The notes: generated by a model from the letters alone, not told the origin. A stretch of 44,874 nucleotides of DNA from Natronococcus amylolyticus DSM 10524 (GCF_000337675.1 NZ_AOIB01000005.1:21452-66325); one strand, 5' to 3'. Shown: positions 20,272 through 30,659, counted from the stretch's first letter. Translations and numbers: made by a program.

Positions 20272-21801
20272 ATGGCCCTCTCCGAATCCGTTACTGCTGC
20301 TATCGCCGTCCTTCGGCGTCGACCGGCAGACATCTTGCCGTTCTACCTGCTCGGCGCCGCGATACCGGCGATCGTCCGCGTCCTTCCGTTCCTGGGGATC
20401 GCGGTCGCGTTCGTCTACCTCGAACTGTCTGGACGCTTAGACGCCGTCCTCACCGAGCTCGAAACCGGCGTTCCCGACCCTCCCGACCCCGAAACGGATC
20501 CGGAGGCGTTCGATGCCTGGGCCGAGGAGGTCGCCCCGCTGGCCCAGCAGCTGTTGCCGCTCGAGCTCCAACTGTTCGCGGCTGCGGTCATCCTCGCCTC
20601 GATCGTCCTGGCGATAACCCTCTACGCAGCCGTCTCGGCCGCCCAGCTCTCGGCCTGTTACGGGCGACTGCGGGACGACCGCGGGCTCGTCATCGGCCTC
20701 GCCGGCGCGGGGCGGTTCTGGCTCCGCTTCGTCGGGCTCTACGTTCTCGAGATCGTCGCCTGGCTCACCGTCGGGACGATCGCGCTCGTCGGCGCCGTCT
20801 TGCTCGGTGCCGCCCTCGCGCCTGCGACCGGGGCCGGTGTCGCCGCCGTCGTCGTGGTCCTGCCGACCCTTCTCGTGGCGGGCCTCGCGATCGCGGCGAT
20901 TCGAGCGGTGTTCGCCTTCGCTCCCGTCGCCGTCGTCGTCGACGACGCGGGCGTGTTCGGCTCACTGTCTGCGACCCTCGGCTTCCTCCGTCGACACCCG
21001 ATCGCGGCCGGCTTCTACTACGTCCTCGCGGTCGGCGCGTCGGTCGCGCTGTCGGTCCTCACGGGACTGCTCGTGGTCGCCGAGGTAGCCTCCCTCGGAA
21101 CGCTGCTCACGACGCTGATCGTCTTCCCGTTCCTCGATCTGCTGAAGACGGCGCTGTACGGCGGCCCGAAGGACAAACTCTCCCCGCCGTCGGCCCCGGA
21201 GCGTCCGTTCCGGAGTCGCTTCGCGGACGGGCTTCGCCGAGGTTGGGCCGAGATGTTCTCGTTCGTTCGGGCGACGCCGTTCTTGCACGCGTTCGTCGTC
21301 GTTGCCGCCGTCGGCACGTTCTGGGCCGGCTGGGAACTGGCCGAGCCCCTCGCGGGGACGGTCGAGACCTCCATCGACGAGCGCCTCGAGGGGCACGTCC
21401 CGCCGACGGCCGCCCTCGAGTTCTTCGGGAACAACTGGATGGTGGCGTACACCACTGCCTTCGGCGGGCTCGCCCTTGCGATTCCGGCGCTGTTCTCGCT
21501 CGCGTTCAACGGGGTCGTGCTCGGCGCCGTCGCCCGCCTCGAGGTCGAGATCGTCGAACTCGCGGCGTTCGTCGTCCCCCACGGGATCCTCGAGGTGCCC
21601 GCGATCTTCGTCGCCAGCGCGCTCGGGCTCTGGCTCGGCGCCGTCGGCTGGCGGGCGTTCCGCGGTCGCGCGAGCCGACAGGACGTCGTCGAGGCCCTCG
21701 AGCGGGCGTTCTGGGTCGTCGTCGGCCTCGGGATCGTGCTCGCGGTCGCGGCGTTCATCGAGGGGTTCGTCAGCCCGTACTACTACCAGCCGTTCATCTA
21801 G
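20272..21801 (+). CDS. SpoIIM-family membrane protein with extra N-terminal membrane region
   Basis: 509 residues with roughly 10 membrane helices. The C-terminal ~190 residues match the stage II sporulation protein M family: FLHAFVVVAAVGTFWAGWE, FFGNNWMVAYTTAFGG, the NGVVLGAVA helix and the hallmark VVPHGILEVPAIFVAS. The N-terminal ~310 residues form a separate membrane region with a positively charged cytoplasmic loop. SpoIIM proteins occur widely in non-sporulating archaea with unknown function. TATA-like gattttaaccc at 20240-20250 is about 27 bp before the ATG. Confidence 0.87.
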   Translation: MALSESVTAAIAVLRRRPADILPFYLLGAAIPAIVRVLPFLGIAVAFVYLELSGRLDAVLTELETGVPDPPDPETDPEAFDAWAEEVAPLAQQLLPLELQLFAAAVILASIVLAITLYAAVSAAQLSACYGRLRDDRGLVIGLAGAGRFWLRFVGLYVLEIVAWLTVGTIALVGAVLLGAALAPATGAGVAAVVVVLPTLLVAGLAIAAIRAVFAFAPVAVVVDDAGVFGSLSATLGFLRRHPIAAGFYYVLAVGASVALSVLTGLLVVAEVASLGTLLTTLIVFPFLDLLKTALYGGPKDKLSPPSAPERPFRSRFADGLRRGWAEMFSFVRATPFLHAFVVVAAVGTFWAGWELAEPLAGTVETSIDERLEGHVPPTAALEFFGNNWMVAYTTAFGGLALAIPALFSLAFNGVVLGAVARLEVEIVELAAFVVPHGILEVPAIFVASALGLWLGAVGWRAFRGRASRQDVVEALERAFWVVVGLGIVLAVAAFIEGFVSPYYYQPFI

Positions 21802-22075
21802 GTCCCCGCTTCCAGTTACAGAGCACGCGAGACGGCGGGAATCGTCCGCAGTACCGAAAACGGGCTCCCGAAGAGATAACAGTACAAACATATACGGCGT
21901 CGTTCGTATCTGTCCGTATCATGTCACAGTCCGCACGCGCGGCGGCTCTCGAGGACTCGATTCCGCGGGCTGTAGCACGTGTACGACGAAGCTCGACTGA
22001 AGATCGACTCCCTTCCCCGCCGGACGGCGAACTCCCCCCGACAGGTTCGAGTGTCCGGTATCAGTACGTCGGCGA

Positions 22076-23374
22076 ATGACTGACGAACACGGCGGTTCGG
22101 CGTCGGCTGTGACACCCCACGACCCCGTGACGACGCCGGCTCCGGACGATCCCGAACCGACGGCGCCGACCGATCGCATCGTCGCCCTCGACGCGCTTCG
22201 CGGGTTCGCCCTGCTCGGGATCCTGGTGATCAACATCTGGCTGTTCGGCATGCCGGCGGTGGCGGCCATCAACCCGGCTCTCTACGGGAACTTCTCCGGG
22301 ATGGATTACCTCGCCTGGCTGGTCAGTCACGTCTTCTTCGAGCAGAAGTTCGTCACGCTGTTTACGTTCATGTTCGGCGCCGGAATCGTGCTGTTCCTCG
22401 AGTCGAAGGACCGAAAGGAACAGCCCGGTCGGCGGCTCCACTTCGCCAGAACGTTCTGGCTGCTCGTCATCGGTCTCGGACACGCGTACCTGCTCTGGTA
22501 CGGCGATATCCTCGTCCTCTACGCCCTCTCCGGCTTCCTCGTCGTCTGGGTGTGGCGATGGCAGCCCGCCCGCCAGTTCGCCCTCGGCATTACGATGTTC
22601 GCGATTCCCTCGCTCCTCTACCTCTTGGCTGGCCTGGGTTACTTCGCGCTCCCCGAAGACGGGCGGGCCGAACTCGAGGCGGAGCTGCTCGCTTCGTTCG
22701 GCGGCGGGTTCTCGCCGGAGCGGGAGATCGAAATCTACCAGAGCGGCTGGGTCGATCAGCTGGCCCACCGGGTCCCCGTCCTCTTCGAGTTCCACACGCT
22801 CGGATTCCTCTTCGAGGCGTTCTGGATGCTCGGCGGACTGATGATTATCGGCATGGCGCTCTACAGGTGGGGCGTGATCTCCAACAGGCGGAGCACGCGC
22901 TTTTACCGGCGCCTGTTCGTCGGCTCCGGCGGAATCGGGCTCGCGCTCGTCCTCGTCGGGGTGTGGGTTCGGGAGGCGTTCGCCTGGGAGACCCTACCCG
23001 TGATTACGCTCGCGTTCCAGTTCAACTACTGGGGCTCCCTGCTGCTCGCACTCGGCTACCTCGCGGGGATCATGCTGCTCTGTCGGTGGGCCCGTGACGG
23101 CGTCGTCGTCGGGGCACTGTCGGCAGTCGGGCGCACCGCCTTTACGAACTACCTGCTCCAGACCGTCCTGGCGACGACGATCTTCTACGGCCACGGACTC
23201 GGCCTGTTCGGACAGCTGAGCCGCGTGGAGCTGCTCGGCATGGTCGTCCTGATCTGGGCGATTCAGATCCCGCTGTCGGTGTGGTGGCTGGAACGGTTCC
23301 GGTTCGGACCGGTCGAGTGGGTGTGGCGGACGCTCACGTACCGAAAGCGACAGCCGATGCGTCTCGAGGACTGA
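22076..23374 (+). CDS. DUF418 (YeiB-type) membrane protein
   Basis: 432 residues. The N-terminus has the YeiB/DUF418 signature DRIVALDALRGFALLGILVIN, followed by VTLFTFMFGAGIVLF, and the C-terminal DUF418 domain has ALSAVGRTAFTNYLLQT and the final WWLERFRFGPVEWVWRTLTY. About ten membrane helices. This family is related to acyltransferase-3/NodX-like membrane enzymes and its substrate is unknown. The 274-bp gap upstream contains an AT-richer aaacatatacggcg at about 21886 but is otherwise featureless. It is convergent with the sugar dehydrogenase gene. Confidence 0.93.
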   Translation: MTDEHGGSASAVTPHDPVTTPAPDDPEPTAPTDRIVALDALRGFALLGILVINIWLFGMPAVAAINPALYGNFSGMDYLAWLVSHVFFEQKFVTLFTFMFGAGIVLFLESKDRKEQPGRRLHFARTFWLLVIGLGHAYLLWYGDILVLYALSGFLVVWVWRWQPARQFALGITMFAIPSLLYLLAGLGYFALPEDGRAELEAELLASFGGGFSPEREIEIYQSGWVDQLAHRVPVLFEFHTLGFLFEAFWMLGGLMIIGMALYRWGVISNRRSTRFYRRLFVGSGGIGLALVLVGVWVREAFAWETLPVITLAFQFNYWGSLLLALGYLAGIMLLCRWARDGVVVGALSAVGRTAFTNYLLQTVLATTIFYGHGLGLFGQLSRVELLGMVVLIWAIQIPLSVWWLERFRFGPVEWVWRTLTYRKRQPMRLED

Positions 23375-23441
23375 CGCCGTTCTCACCGAAGTACGGAGAT
23401 AGAGTCGCTACGACTCGCGTTCGCCCCTCGAGACAGTTGTC

Positions 23442-24614
23442 CTACTCAGGCGTCAGTCGAACGATCGGGGCGTCCGCGTCGTCGACGGCGACGTACAGCA
23501 CGCCCGTCTCGGGGTGGGTCACGACGTCCCGGATCCGCCACCCCTGTCCCTCGAGCAGCGGATCGACTTCTTCGACGTCGGTCCCGTCGACGGTGAACCG
23601 TCCCAGGTACTCGCCGGCGAGGTTGCCGACGAACAGGTCGCCCTCCCACTCCTCGAAGGCGTCACCGTCGTAGAACGTCATCCCTGCGGGCGGGAACCCG
23701 CCGCTGTTGCACTCCCAGTAGTAGACCGGGTCGACGACGTCGTCGCGGTCGTCGAACTCGTCGCCGACGGGGTCGTCGGTGCCGTACTCGCAGCCGTAGT
23801 GGACGACCGGCCAGCCGTGGTTGGCGCCTTCCTCGACGATCCGGAGCATGTCGCCGTCCTCCTCGCCGTGTTCGGACTGCCAGAGCTCGTCCGTCTCGGG
23901 GTGGATGGTCATCCCCTGGGCGTTGCGGTGGCCGTAGCTGTAGAGTTCGTCGAGGACGTCGTCGTCGTCGAGGAACGGGTTGTCGTCGGGGATCGAGCCG
24001 TCCGGCTCGAGGCGCAGCGTCGATCCGATGGCGGTGGACGTATCCTGAGAGTAGTGATCGGGGCCGAACTCCTTCGAGCCCCGGTCGCCGACGGTCACGT
24101 AGACTGCGCCGTCCTCACCGAAGACGACGCGGGAGCCGTAGTGGTCGGTCGCATCGAGAAACGGCTCGACGGCGTACAGCTCCTCGAGCCCCTCGAGGCT
24201 CCCCGACTCGAGGTCTAGCTCGCCGCGGCCAAGGGCCGTCGTCGACTCGCCGTCGCCGTTGGCCGTCGCGTAGGTGAGATAGAGCCACGGTTCGTCCGGA
24301 AAGTCGGGATGGAAAGCGGCGTCAAGTAGCCCGCCCTGGCCCTCCGCGTACACGTCCGGCACGCCGTCGACGTCCTCGACGTCGCCGTCGTCCGGGTCGA
24401 GGACTGAGAGGGCCCCTTCCCGTTCGGTCACGAGCAGTCGGCCGTCGTCCGGCACGACCGAGAGGCTCCAGGGGTGTTCGAACCCGTCGGCGACCTCCTC
24501 GACCGCGAGGTCGTCGTCGCCGTCGCTGTCGTCGGTCTCGAGCACGCCGGCGCAGCCGGCAACGGTCGCCGAGAGGGCACCGCCGGACGCCGCGAGGATC
24601 CTACGTCGATTCAC
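23442..24614 (-). CDS. Lipoprotein sugar (glucose/sorbosone) dehydrogenase, PQQ-type beta-propeller
   Basis: 390 residues, GTG start. The N-terminus MNRRRILAASGGALSATVAGC combines a Tat-like RRR with a lipobox ending at C21, so the mature protein is probably anchored outside the membrane. The body is a six-bladed propeller: EHPWSLSVVPDDGRLLVTER, GGLLDAAFHPDFPDEPWLYLTY, YSYGHRNAQGMTIHPETDELWQSEHG, and WPVVHYGCEYG are all GSDH hallmarks. It probably oxidises an aldose with a quinone cofactor; substrate not known. TATA-like ccttttagcc about 28 bp upstream supports the GTG start. Confidence 0.93.
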   Translation of the reverse strand: MNRRRILAASGGALSATVAGCAGVLETDDSDGDDDLAVEEVADGFEHPWSLSVVPDDGRLLVTEREGALSVLDPDDGDVEDVDGVPDVYAEGQGGLLDAAFHPDFPDEPWLYLTYATANGDGESTTALGRGELDLESGSLEGLEELYAVEPFLDATDHYGSRVVFGEDGAVYVTVGDRGSKEFGPDHYSQDTSTAIGSTLRLEPDGSIPDDNPFLDDDDVLDELYSYGHRNAQGMTIHPETDELWQSEHGEEDGDMLRIVEEGANHGWPVVHYGCEYGTDDPVGDEFDDRDDVVDPVYYWECNSGGFPPAGMTFYDGDAFEEWEGDLFVGNLAGEYLGRFTVDGTDVEEVDPLLEGQGWRIRDVVTHPETGVLYVAVDDADAPIVRLTPE

Positions 24615-24764
24615 GCGATAGTCTCCGATTCGGCCGGCTAAAAGGCTTTCACGGCGTTTGCCATCCCGTCGCCCTCGAGACCGCCGACCGCTCGCTCGAG
24701 CGATTCCGGTGGTAGTGAGGTCTAACCGAATCCATAAAGGCTGACGGGTTCAACCCCTCTACAC

Positions 24765-25724
24765 ATGACAACGACGCTCGGAACGGCGAGCGCGGATCCC
24801 GGCGAGATCGACACGGGTCGCCTCGAGGTCGGCGAGACTCGAGACGGGAGCCCGTTCGGTCTTCCCGTCGCCGTCGTAAACGGTGCGGACTCCGGAAAGA
24901 CGCTCTACATACAGGCAGCCAGCGACGGCGACGAACTCAACGGCGTCGGCGTCGTCCAGCAGGTCGTCCCGCAGCTCGATCCGACGGAACTCAGCGGCAC
25001 GATCCTGATCGTCGGCATCGTCAACTACCACGGGTTTCAGGTCGCCGAACACCGCAACCCGATCGACGATACGAAGATGAACCGGGCGTACCCGGGTAAC
25101 GCGGCGGGCACCTCGAGCGAGCGGATCGCAGCGGCCACCTTCGAGGCAGCCACCCGCGCGGATCTCATCCTCGATCTCCACCAGGGGTCGACCAGCCGGA
25201 TGATCGACGAGGTCCGCGTTCGCTGTGGCACCCGCCACCGCCTCCACGGCGAGTGCCTCGAGCTCGCGAAGGTCTTCGGCTGCGGCTACATCCTCGACCA
25301 GAAGGGCCCCGACGGCCAGCTCGCCCGTGCGGCGCCCGACGAGGGGATCCCGACCGTCGACCCCGAACTCGGCGGCTGCGTCGGCTGGGACGAGACGAGC
25401 ATCCGGAAGGGCGTCGAGGGCGTGTTCAACGTGCTTCGCTACTACGGCTTCCTCGAGGGCGAGCGGAGCCCCGAACCCCAGACGCGCGCGAAGGGATTCG
25501 AGCAGTTCGGCGCGCCCGCCGGCGGGCTCGTCGATCTCGAACCCGACCTCGGCGACCGGGTGACCACCGGTGACACGCTGTTTACCGTGACGACGCCGTT
25601 TGGCGAGCCAAAGCAGACGGTGACCGCCGACAGCGACGGGATCCTCTGGCGGAGCCGTCGACTTCCGCAGGTCGCGACGGGGGAGTACGTCTGCTCGGTC
25701 GCAACCGACATCGACGAGTACTGA
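24765..25724 (+). CDS. Succinylglutamate desuccinylase/aspartoacylase family protein (M14-like)
   Basis: 319 residues of the zinc amidohydrolase family that removes acyl groups from amino acids. Conserved motifs are DGDELNG near 51-57, the substrate loop NPIDDTKMNRAYPG near 99-112, and LDLHQGSTSRM near 134-144 with the C-terminal zinc histidine. The usual first motif is HGDExnG; here the histidine is replaced by aspartate (DGDE), which may alter metal binding. The C-terminal ~90 residues form a barrel-sandwich-like region. TATA-like ccataaagg is about 29 bp before the ATG. Its stop overlaps the next start (TGATG), implying coupling to the PLP enzyme. Confidence 0.9.
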   Translation: MTTTLGTASADPGEIDTGRLEVGETRDGSPFGLPVAVVNGADSGKTLYIQAASDGDELNGVGVVQQVVPQLDPTELSGTILIVGIVNYHGFQVAEHRNPIDDTKMNRAYPGNAAGTSSERIAAATFEAATRADLILDLHQGSTSRMIDEVRVRCGTRHRLHGECLELAKVFGCGYILDQKGPDGQLARAAPDEGIPTVDPELGGCVGWDETSIRKGVEGVFNVLRYYGFLEGERSPEPQTRAKGFEQFGAPAGGLVDLEPDLGDRVTTGDTLFTVTTPFGEPKQTVTADSDGILWRSRRLPQVATGEYVCSVATDIDEY

Positions 25725-26863
25725 TGGCGAGCGACCTCGTCTGCCCCGACTGCGACGCCGTCTACGCGGCCGGCCCCGACGAGCCGTGGCGCTGTGACTG
25801 TGGACGTCCGCTCGAGTTCGCCGACCGACTGCTTCCCGACGATCCGAGCGCGTTAGCACTCGAGCCGGGTCGTGGCCTCTGGAACTTCGCACCGTGGCTC
25901 CCGATCGACGAGCGGGTCTCCCTCGGCGAGGGCTTCACCCCGCTGGTCGACGCCCCGGAGTGGGACGCCGCGTTCAAACTCGAGTACGTCTTCCCGACGG
26001 GGTCGTTCAAGGACCGGGGTGCAACGACGACCCTCTCCCGGGCGGCCGAACTCGGCGTCGACCGCGTCCTCGAGGACTCCTCGGGCAACGCCGGCGCCGC
26101 GATCGCGACGTACGCGGCTCGAGCCGGAATCGGCGCGGAGATTTACGTTCCCGCGGACGTCAAGGCGGCGAAGCTGGGGGCGATCGAGCGAACCGGCGCC
26201 CGACCGGTTCGAATCGAGGGAACGCGCCAGGACGTCACCGACGCCTGCATCGAGGCGGTCGAGGGCGGACGCGAGGACGACCGCGACGGCGCCGCCACCC
26301 GACAGACCGGCGACGGCTGGTACGCCAGCCACGCCTGGAACCCCGCCTTCTACGCCGGAACGATGACGTTCGCCCTCGAGATCGCGGCCCAGCGCGACTG
26401 GACGGCGCCCGACGCCGTCGTGCTCCCGCTCGGTCACGGCACGCTGTTTCTGGGCGCCTACCGGGGTTTCTCGCTGCTGTCCGAGGCCGGGATCATCGAC
26501 GAGCTGCCGCGGCTGCTCGCCGCACAGGAGACGGGCTACGCGCCCGTCGCGAACCGCTTCGGCGAGACGGTCGCGGCCGAACCCGGCCACACCGAGTCCG
26601 TCGCCGACGGGATCCAGATCGTCGAGCCCGCCCGCCTCGACGAGATCCTCGAGGCGATCGAGCGGACCGACGGCGACGCCGTCGCCCTCGAGCCGGCCGC
26701 AATCGAGGACGCCCTGGAGCGGCTTCACCGCAGCGGGTTCTACGTCGAGCCGACCTGCGCGGTCGCCCCGGCCGCCTTAGAGCGCTACCGCGAGGACGGC
26801 GTGCTGGACGCTAATGCGGACGTCGTCGTCCCGCTGACCGGCAGCGGGTTAAAAATCGAGTGA
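25724..26863 (+). CDS. Threonine synthase-like PLP enzyme
   Basis: 379 residues of the fold-type II pyridoxal-phosphate family. An N-terminal zinc ribbon (CPDC...CDCG, residues 5-25) is followed by LGEGFTPLVDAPEW, the PLP-lysine motif GSFKDRGATTTLSRA near 97-108, and the phosphate-binding region DSSGNAGAAIATYAARAG. It would convert O-phosphohomoserine to threonine if it is a true ThrC. The one-base overlap with the AstE-like gene suggests instead, or in addition, a shared role in processing an acylated amino acid. Fold and cofactor are secure, the exact reaction is not. Confidence 0.88.
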   Translation: MASDLVCPDCDAVYAAGPDEPWRCDCGRPLEFADRLLPDDPSALALEPGRGLWNFAPWLPIDERVSLGEGFTPLVDAPEWDAAFKLEYVFPTGSFKDRGATTTLSRAAELGVDRVLEDSSGNAGAAIATYAARAGIGAEIYVPADVKAAKLGAIERTGARPVRIEGTRQDVTDACIEAVEGGREDDRDGAATRQTGDGWYASHAWNPAFYAGTMTFALEIAAQRDWTAPDAVVLPLGHGTLFLGAYRGFSLLSEAGIIDELPRLLAAQETGYAPVANRFGETVAAEPGHTESVADGIQIVEPARLDEILEAIERTDGDAVALEPAAIEDALERLHRSGFYVEPTCAVAPAALERYREDGVLDANADVVVPLTGSGLKIE

Positions 26864-26906
26864 GAATCGTGCGGTTACAGCCTCTTCGCGCTCGAGTCGA
26901 CCGGAG

Positions 26907-27185
26907 TTAGGCGAAGGTGAGACCCTTCTCGAGCTTCGCGTACAGCTCCTTCTGCTGGAAGTACGCCGCGGCGCCCAGCAGCGTCGGGGCCCAGAGACCG
27001 ACGAACAGACCGGCGACCTTGTCCTCCTTGAGGTAGAACAGGTACCACGAGTACGCGACCGACAGCGCGGCTGCGACCGATACCGGGTCCCCGGACGAGA
27101 GCGGCGTCTCCTCGAGCGCCTCCAGTTCGTCGAACTCGGATTCGGACTCGGACTCGGATTCGTCAGATTCGGTTAGCGTCGTCAT
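26907..27185 (-). CDS. Small membrane protein with acidic Ser/Glu repeat
   Basis: 92 residues. An N-terminal acidic segment contains a DESESESESEFDELE run, followed by two hydrophobic helices at about 36-52 and 60-76. The ATG at 27183-27185 is chosen because the upstream extension (45 residues) has unlike composition and overlaps the argS promoter region. No known family. It is convergent with the threonine synthase-like gene and divergent from argS. Confidence 0.72.
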   Translation of the reverse strand: MTTLTESDESESESESEFDELEALEETPLSSGDPVSVAAALSVAYSWYLFYLKEDKVAGLFVGLWAPTLLGAAAYFQQKELYAKLEKGLTFA

Positions 27186-27348
27186 GCACTCTCCGGAAGG
27201 AACCACTACGGTTGATGTTGCGGCCGTCCATTTCAGGGCGCGAACACGAATCGCCCGACGGGGCCGACGCCACAGTTCGAAACCGAACCTGCCGCGGTCC
27301 GGAACGGAACCCGACATTCCTTTACTTGCCCCCTGAATACGGGCGGGT

Positions 27349-29136
27349 ATGTTCCTCTCCCTACGCGCGGAGGTCGAGAGCGCCCTCGAGACGGCGCTGT
27401 CGACGCTCGACTACCCGACCGACGATCTCGGGATCGAAGAACCGCCCGAGGACGTCGACAGCGTCCTCGCCTCGAGCGTGGCGTTCCGGCTGGCCGGCGA
27501 GGCCGGCGCCCCGCCGCCACAGGTCGCCGCGGCGGTCGCCGACGAGATCGACGCCGACGAGCTGACGTACGTCGCGTCGATCGAGACGCAGGGGCCGTAC
27601 CTCAACTTCCTGCCGAGCGAGGCCTACCTCGAGAATACGCTCGAGACGGCGACGGCAGCCGACTACGGCGCCCTCGAGGACCGCGGCGAGAGCGTCGTCG
27701 TCGAACACACCAGCGCGAACCCGACGGGACCGGTCCACGTCGGCCGCGCGCGGAACCCGATCATCGGCGACGCCGTCGCCAATCTGCTCGACTACGCCGG
27801 CTACGACGTCGATCGCCACTACTACGTCAACGACGCGGGTCGGCAAATGGCCGTCTTCACCTGGGCCTACGAGACGTTCGACGAGGACGATCTCGAGGGC
27901 GAACCCGAGCGGGATCGCCCGGAGTACGACCTCGTGCGCTACTACCGCAAGGGCAACGCCTTCCTCGAGAACGCCTCGGAGCCGAAGGTCGCCGACGCGG
28001 AGGCCGAGATCGAGTCGATCATGCAGGGTCTCGAGGCCGGCGACGACGAGGCCTACGAGCGGGTCAGCGAGGTCGTCGACCAGGTGCTCGGCGGGATGAA
28101 GGCGTGTCTCGCCCGCCTGCCAGCGGAGTTCGACGAGTTCGTCAAGGAAACGCGGTTCATGCGCAACGGCGACACCGACGACCTCGTCGCCCGGCTCAAG
28201 GAACTCGACGAGGCGGTGTACGAAGAGGACGCCTGGCAGCTCGAGCTCGACGCCCACGGGATCGAGAAGAACCTCGTCTTCCTGCGGGCCGACGACACCT
28301 CCCTGTACCCGACGCGGGACCTGGCCCACCACGAGTGGAAGTTCGAGAACTACGACAACGCGGTGACGGTGCTGGGCGAGGACCACACCCTCCAGGCCGA
28401 CCAGCTCCGGACGACCCTCGAGCTGCTGGGCAACGACACCGAACCGCTCCGGCAGGTGCTGTACTCCTACGTCAACCTCCCGGAGGGGAAGATGTCGACA
28501 CGTCGCGGGACCGGCGTCGACCTGGACGACCTGCTCGACGAGGCGATCGACCGCGCCCGCGAGGAGGTCGAGGAGCGCCTGGACGATCGGATCCGCGACG
28601 ACGACCTGGACGACGAGGACGTCGAGCGCATCGCCCACCAGGTCGGAATCGGTGCCGTTCGGTACGACATCGTCTCGAAACAGCCCTCGAAGGCGATCAC
28701 CTTCGAGTGGGAGCAGGCGCTCGACTTCGAGGCCCAGTCCGCGCCGTACGTCCAGTACGTTCACGCGCGGTGTTGCGGTATCCTCGAGGAGGCCGGCCTC
28801 GACTCCGCGGCCGACCTCGAGGGCCAGGATATCGATCTCGAGTCCGTCGCCGCCGACCTGCTCGAGACCCCCGAAGAGCGGGAGCTGCTCGAGACGATCG
28901 CCCGCTTCCCGGCGGTCGTCGAGGAGGCGGCCGACGACCTCCAGCCTCACCAGATCGCGACCTACACGCGCACGTTCGCCGACCGGTTCAACGCCTTCTA
29001 CCGGGAGTGTCCGGTGCTGGCCGAGGACGTCGAGCCCGAGGTCCGGGAGGCCCGTCTCGCGCTCGTGGCGGCGTCGAAACACACGGTCGCGAACGCCCTC
29101 TCGATCCTGGGCGTCGCGGCCCCGCGTTCGATGTAG
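27349..29136 (+). CDS. argS: Arginyl-tRNA synthetase
   Basis: Charges tRNA-Arg with arginine using ATP. 595 residues, usual for the enzyme. The N-terminal additional domain (residues 1-110) precedes [19 protein letters not shown], in which HVGR (130-133) is the HIGH motif. The KMSKS-loop equivalent is KMSTRRGTG at about 383. The C-terminal anticodon-binding DALR domain ends [19 protein letters not shown]...[17 protein letters not shown]-like cctttacttg at 27319-27328 is about 26 bp upstream of the ATG. Confidence 0.97.
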   Translation: MFLSLRAEVESALETALSTLDYPTDDLGIEEPPEDVDSVLASSVAFRLAGEAGAPPPQVAAAVADEIDADELTYVASIETQGPYLNFLPSEAYLENTLETATAADYGALEDRGESVVVEHTSANPTGPVHVGRARNPIIGDAVANLLDYAGYDVDRHYYVNDAGRQMAVFTWAYETFDEDDLEGEPERDRPEYDLVRYYRKGNAFLENASEPKVADAEAEIESIMQGLEAGDDEAYERVSEVVDQVLGGMKACLARLPAEFDEFVKETRFMRNGDTDDLVARLKELDEAVYEEDAWQLELDAHGIEKNLVFLRADDTSLYPTRDLAHHEWKFENYDNAVTVLGEDHTLQADQLRTTLELLGNDTEPLRQVLYSYVNLPEGKMSTRRGTGVDLDDLLDEAIDRAREEVEERLDDRIRDDDLDDEDVERIAHQVGIGAVRYDIVSKQPSKAITFEWEQALDFEAQSAPYVQYVHARCCGILEEAGLDSAADLEGQDIDLESVAADLLETPEERELLETIARFPAVVEEAADDLQPHQIATYTRTFADRFNAFYRECPVLAEDVEPEVREARLALVAASKHTVANALSILGVAAPRSM

Positions 29137-29261
29137 GCCCGCGGCTCACAGTAGGCCGACAGATCACAGCCCGCTCCGGTGCCCGCGGGCCGCGTGAACC
29201 ATCGACGGACGCGTAGCGCGTGTCAAAGGATACTTAGCCACAGCTCCGTTTTGTACGCCCA

Positions 29262-30521
29262 ATGAGCCAGGAGGCCGAACAGGAGCAATCCGACCGGAAA
29301 AAGTACGAGTTCCGGAAGGTCATCGAGGATCTCAAGGACTTCGACGGCTCCGGCACGCAGCTCGTCTCGATCTACATCCCCGAGGACCGCCAGATCAGCG
29401 ACGTCGTCGCACACGTCACGCAGGAACACAGCGAGGCGGCCAACATCAAGTCCAAACAGACCCGAACGGCCGTCCAGGACGCGCTGACCAGCATCAAAGA
29501 CCGGTTGCGCTACTACGACACCTTCCCGCCGGAGAACGGGATGGTGATCTTCTCGGGCGCCGTCGACTCCGGCGGCGGCCGCACCGAGATGGTCACGAAG
29601 GTCTTAGAGAGTCCGCCACAGCCCGTCGAGTCCTTCCGCTATCACTGTGATTCGGACTTCCTCATCGAGCCGCTCGAGGAGATGATGGCCGACAAGGGCC
29701 TCTACGGGCTGATCGTCCTCGACCGTCGAGAAGCGAACGTCGGCTGGCTGAAGGGCAAACGCGTCGAGGCGGTCAAGTCCGCCTCCTCGCTGGTGCCCGG
29801 TAAGCAGCGGAAAGGTGGCCAGTCCGCCCAGCGATTCGCCCGGTTGCGCCTCGAGGCGATCGACAACTTCTACCAGGAGGTCGCCGGCATGGCAAACGAC
29901 CTGTTCGTCGCCAAACGCCACGAGCTGGACGGGATCCTCGTCGGCGGCCCCTCCCCCACCAAGGACGAGTTCTTAGACGGCGACTACCTCCACCACGAGA
30001 TCCAGGACAACGTCATCGGCAAGTTCGACGTCGCCTACACCGACGAGTCCGGCCTCAAGGACCTCGTCGACAACGCCGAGGACGCGCTGGCCGACGCCGA
30101 GGTAATGAAGGACAAAAAGCAGATGGAGGAGTTCTTCGAGGAACTCAACGCGGGCGACCTCGCCACGTACGGGTTCGAGCAGACCCGACGCAATCTGATG
30201 ATGGGCGCGGTCGACCGACTGCTGATCAGCGAGGACCTGCGACGGGACGTCATCACCTACGACTGCGAGGAGTGTGGGAACACCGACCGCGAGGTCGTCG
30301 ATCGACGGAAGGCGACGCCCGAGCACAGCTGCACCGACTGCGGCAGCGAGGTCGAGGCGAGCGACGAGGACCGCGAGGACGCCATCGACCACCTCATCGA
30401 GATCGCCGAACAGCGCGGCACCGAGACGAAGTTCATCTCGACGGACTTCGAGAAGGGCGAACAGCTCTACAACGCCTTCGGCGGGTTCGCCGGCATCCTC
30501 CGGTACTCCACCGGCGTCTGA
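29262..30521 (+). CDS. prf1: Peptide chain release factor aRF1
   Basis: Recognises all three stop codons and triggers peptide release. 419 residues. The codon-recognition motif NIKS is at 61-64 and the catalytic GGQ at 185-187; the YxCxxxF loop is YHCDSDF at 127-133. Domain 3 ends with a zinc-ribbon-like segment with CEECG and CTDCG near 335-365. TATA-like ggatactta at 29228-29237 is about 29 bp before the ATG. It follows argS on the same strand with its own promoter. Confidence 0.97.
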   Translation: MSQEAEQEQSDRKKYEFRKVIEDLKDFDGSGTQLVSIYIPEDRQISDVVAHVTQEHSEAANIKSKQTRTAVQDALTSIKDRLRYYDTFPPENGMVIFSGAVDSGGGRTEMVTKVLESPPQPVESFRYHCDSDFLIEPLEEMMADKGLYGLIVLDRREANVGWLKGKRVEAVKSASSLVPGKQRKGGQSAQRFARLRLEAIDNFYQEVAGMANDLFVAKRHELDGILVGGPSPTKDEFLDGDYLHHEIQDNVIGKFDVAYTDESGLKDLVDNAEDALADAEVMKDKKQMEEFFEELNAGDLATYGFEQTRRNLMMGAVDRLLISEDLRRDVITYDCEECGNTDREVVDRRKATPEHSCTDCGSEVEASDEDREDAIDHLIEIAEQRGTETKFISTDFEKGEQLYNAFGGFAGILRYSTGV

Positions 30522-30659
30522 GACTCGGCGTAGGCACCGATTACGAGGGCCTCCTCGACTGAACGGCTCGTTTTCGACTTCCGACGATCCGTGAATCACT
30601 CCTTATTCGGGTAACGATCCCAGGGAGTTATCGCTCCGGCCAGACGCCCCTCGAGCACC

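Noticed and set aside
25220-26230. ccggttcgaatcga near 26208 as a possible tRNA T-loop.
   Set aside because: It lies inside the threonine synthase-like coding sequence and has no acceptor or anticodon stem around it.
27361-29082. A 573-residue minus-strand ORF opposite argS.
   Set aside because: An antisense shadow; argS carries both synthetase signature motifs on the plus strand.
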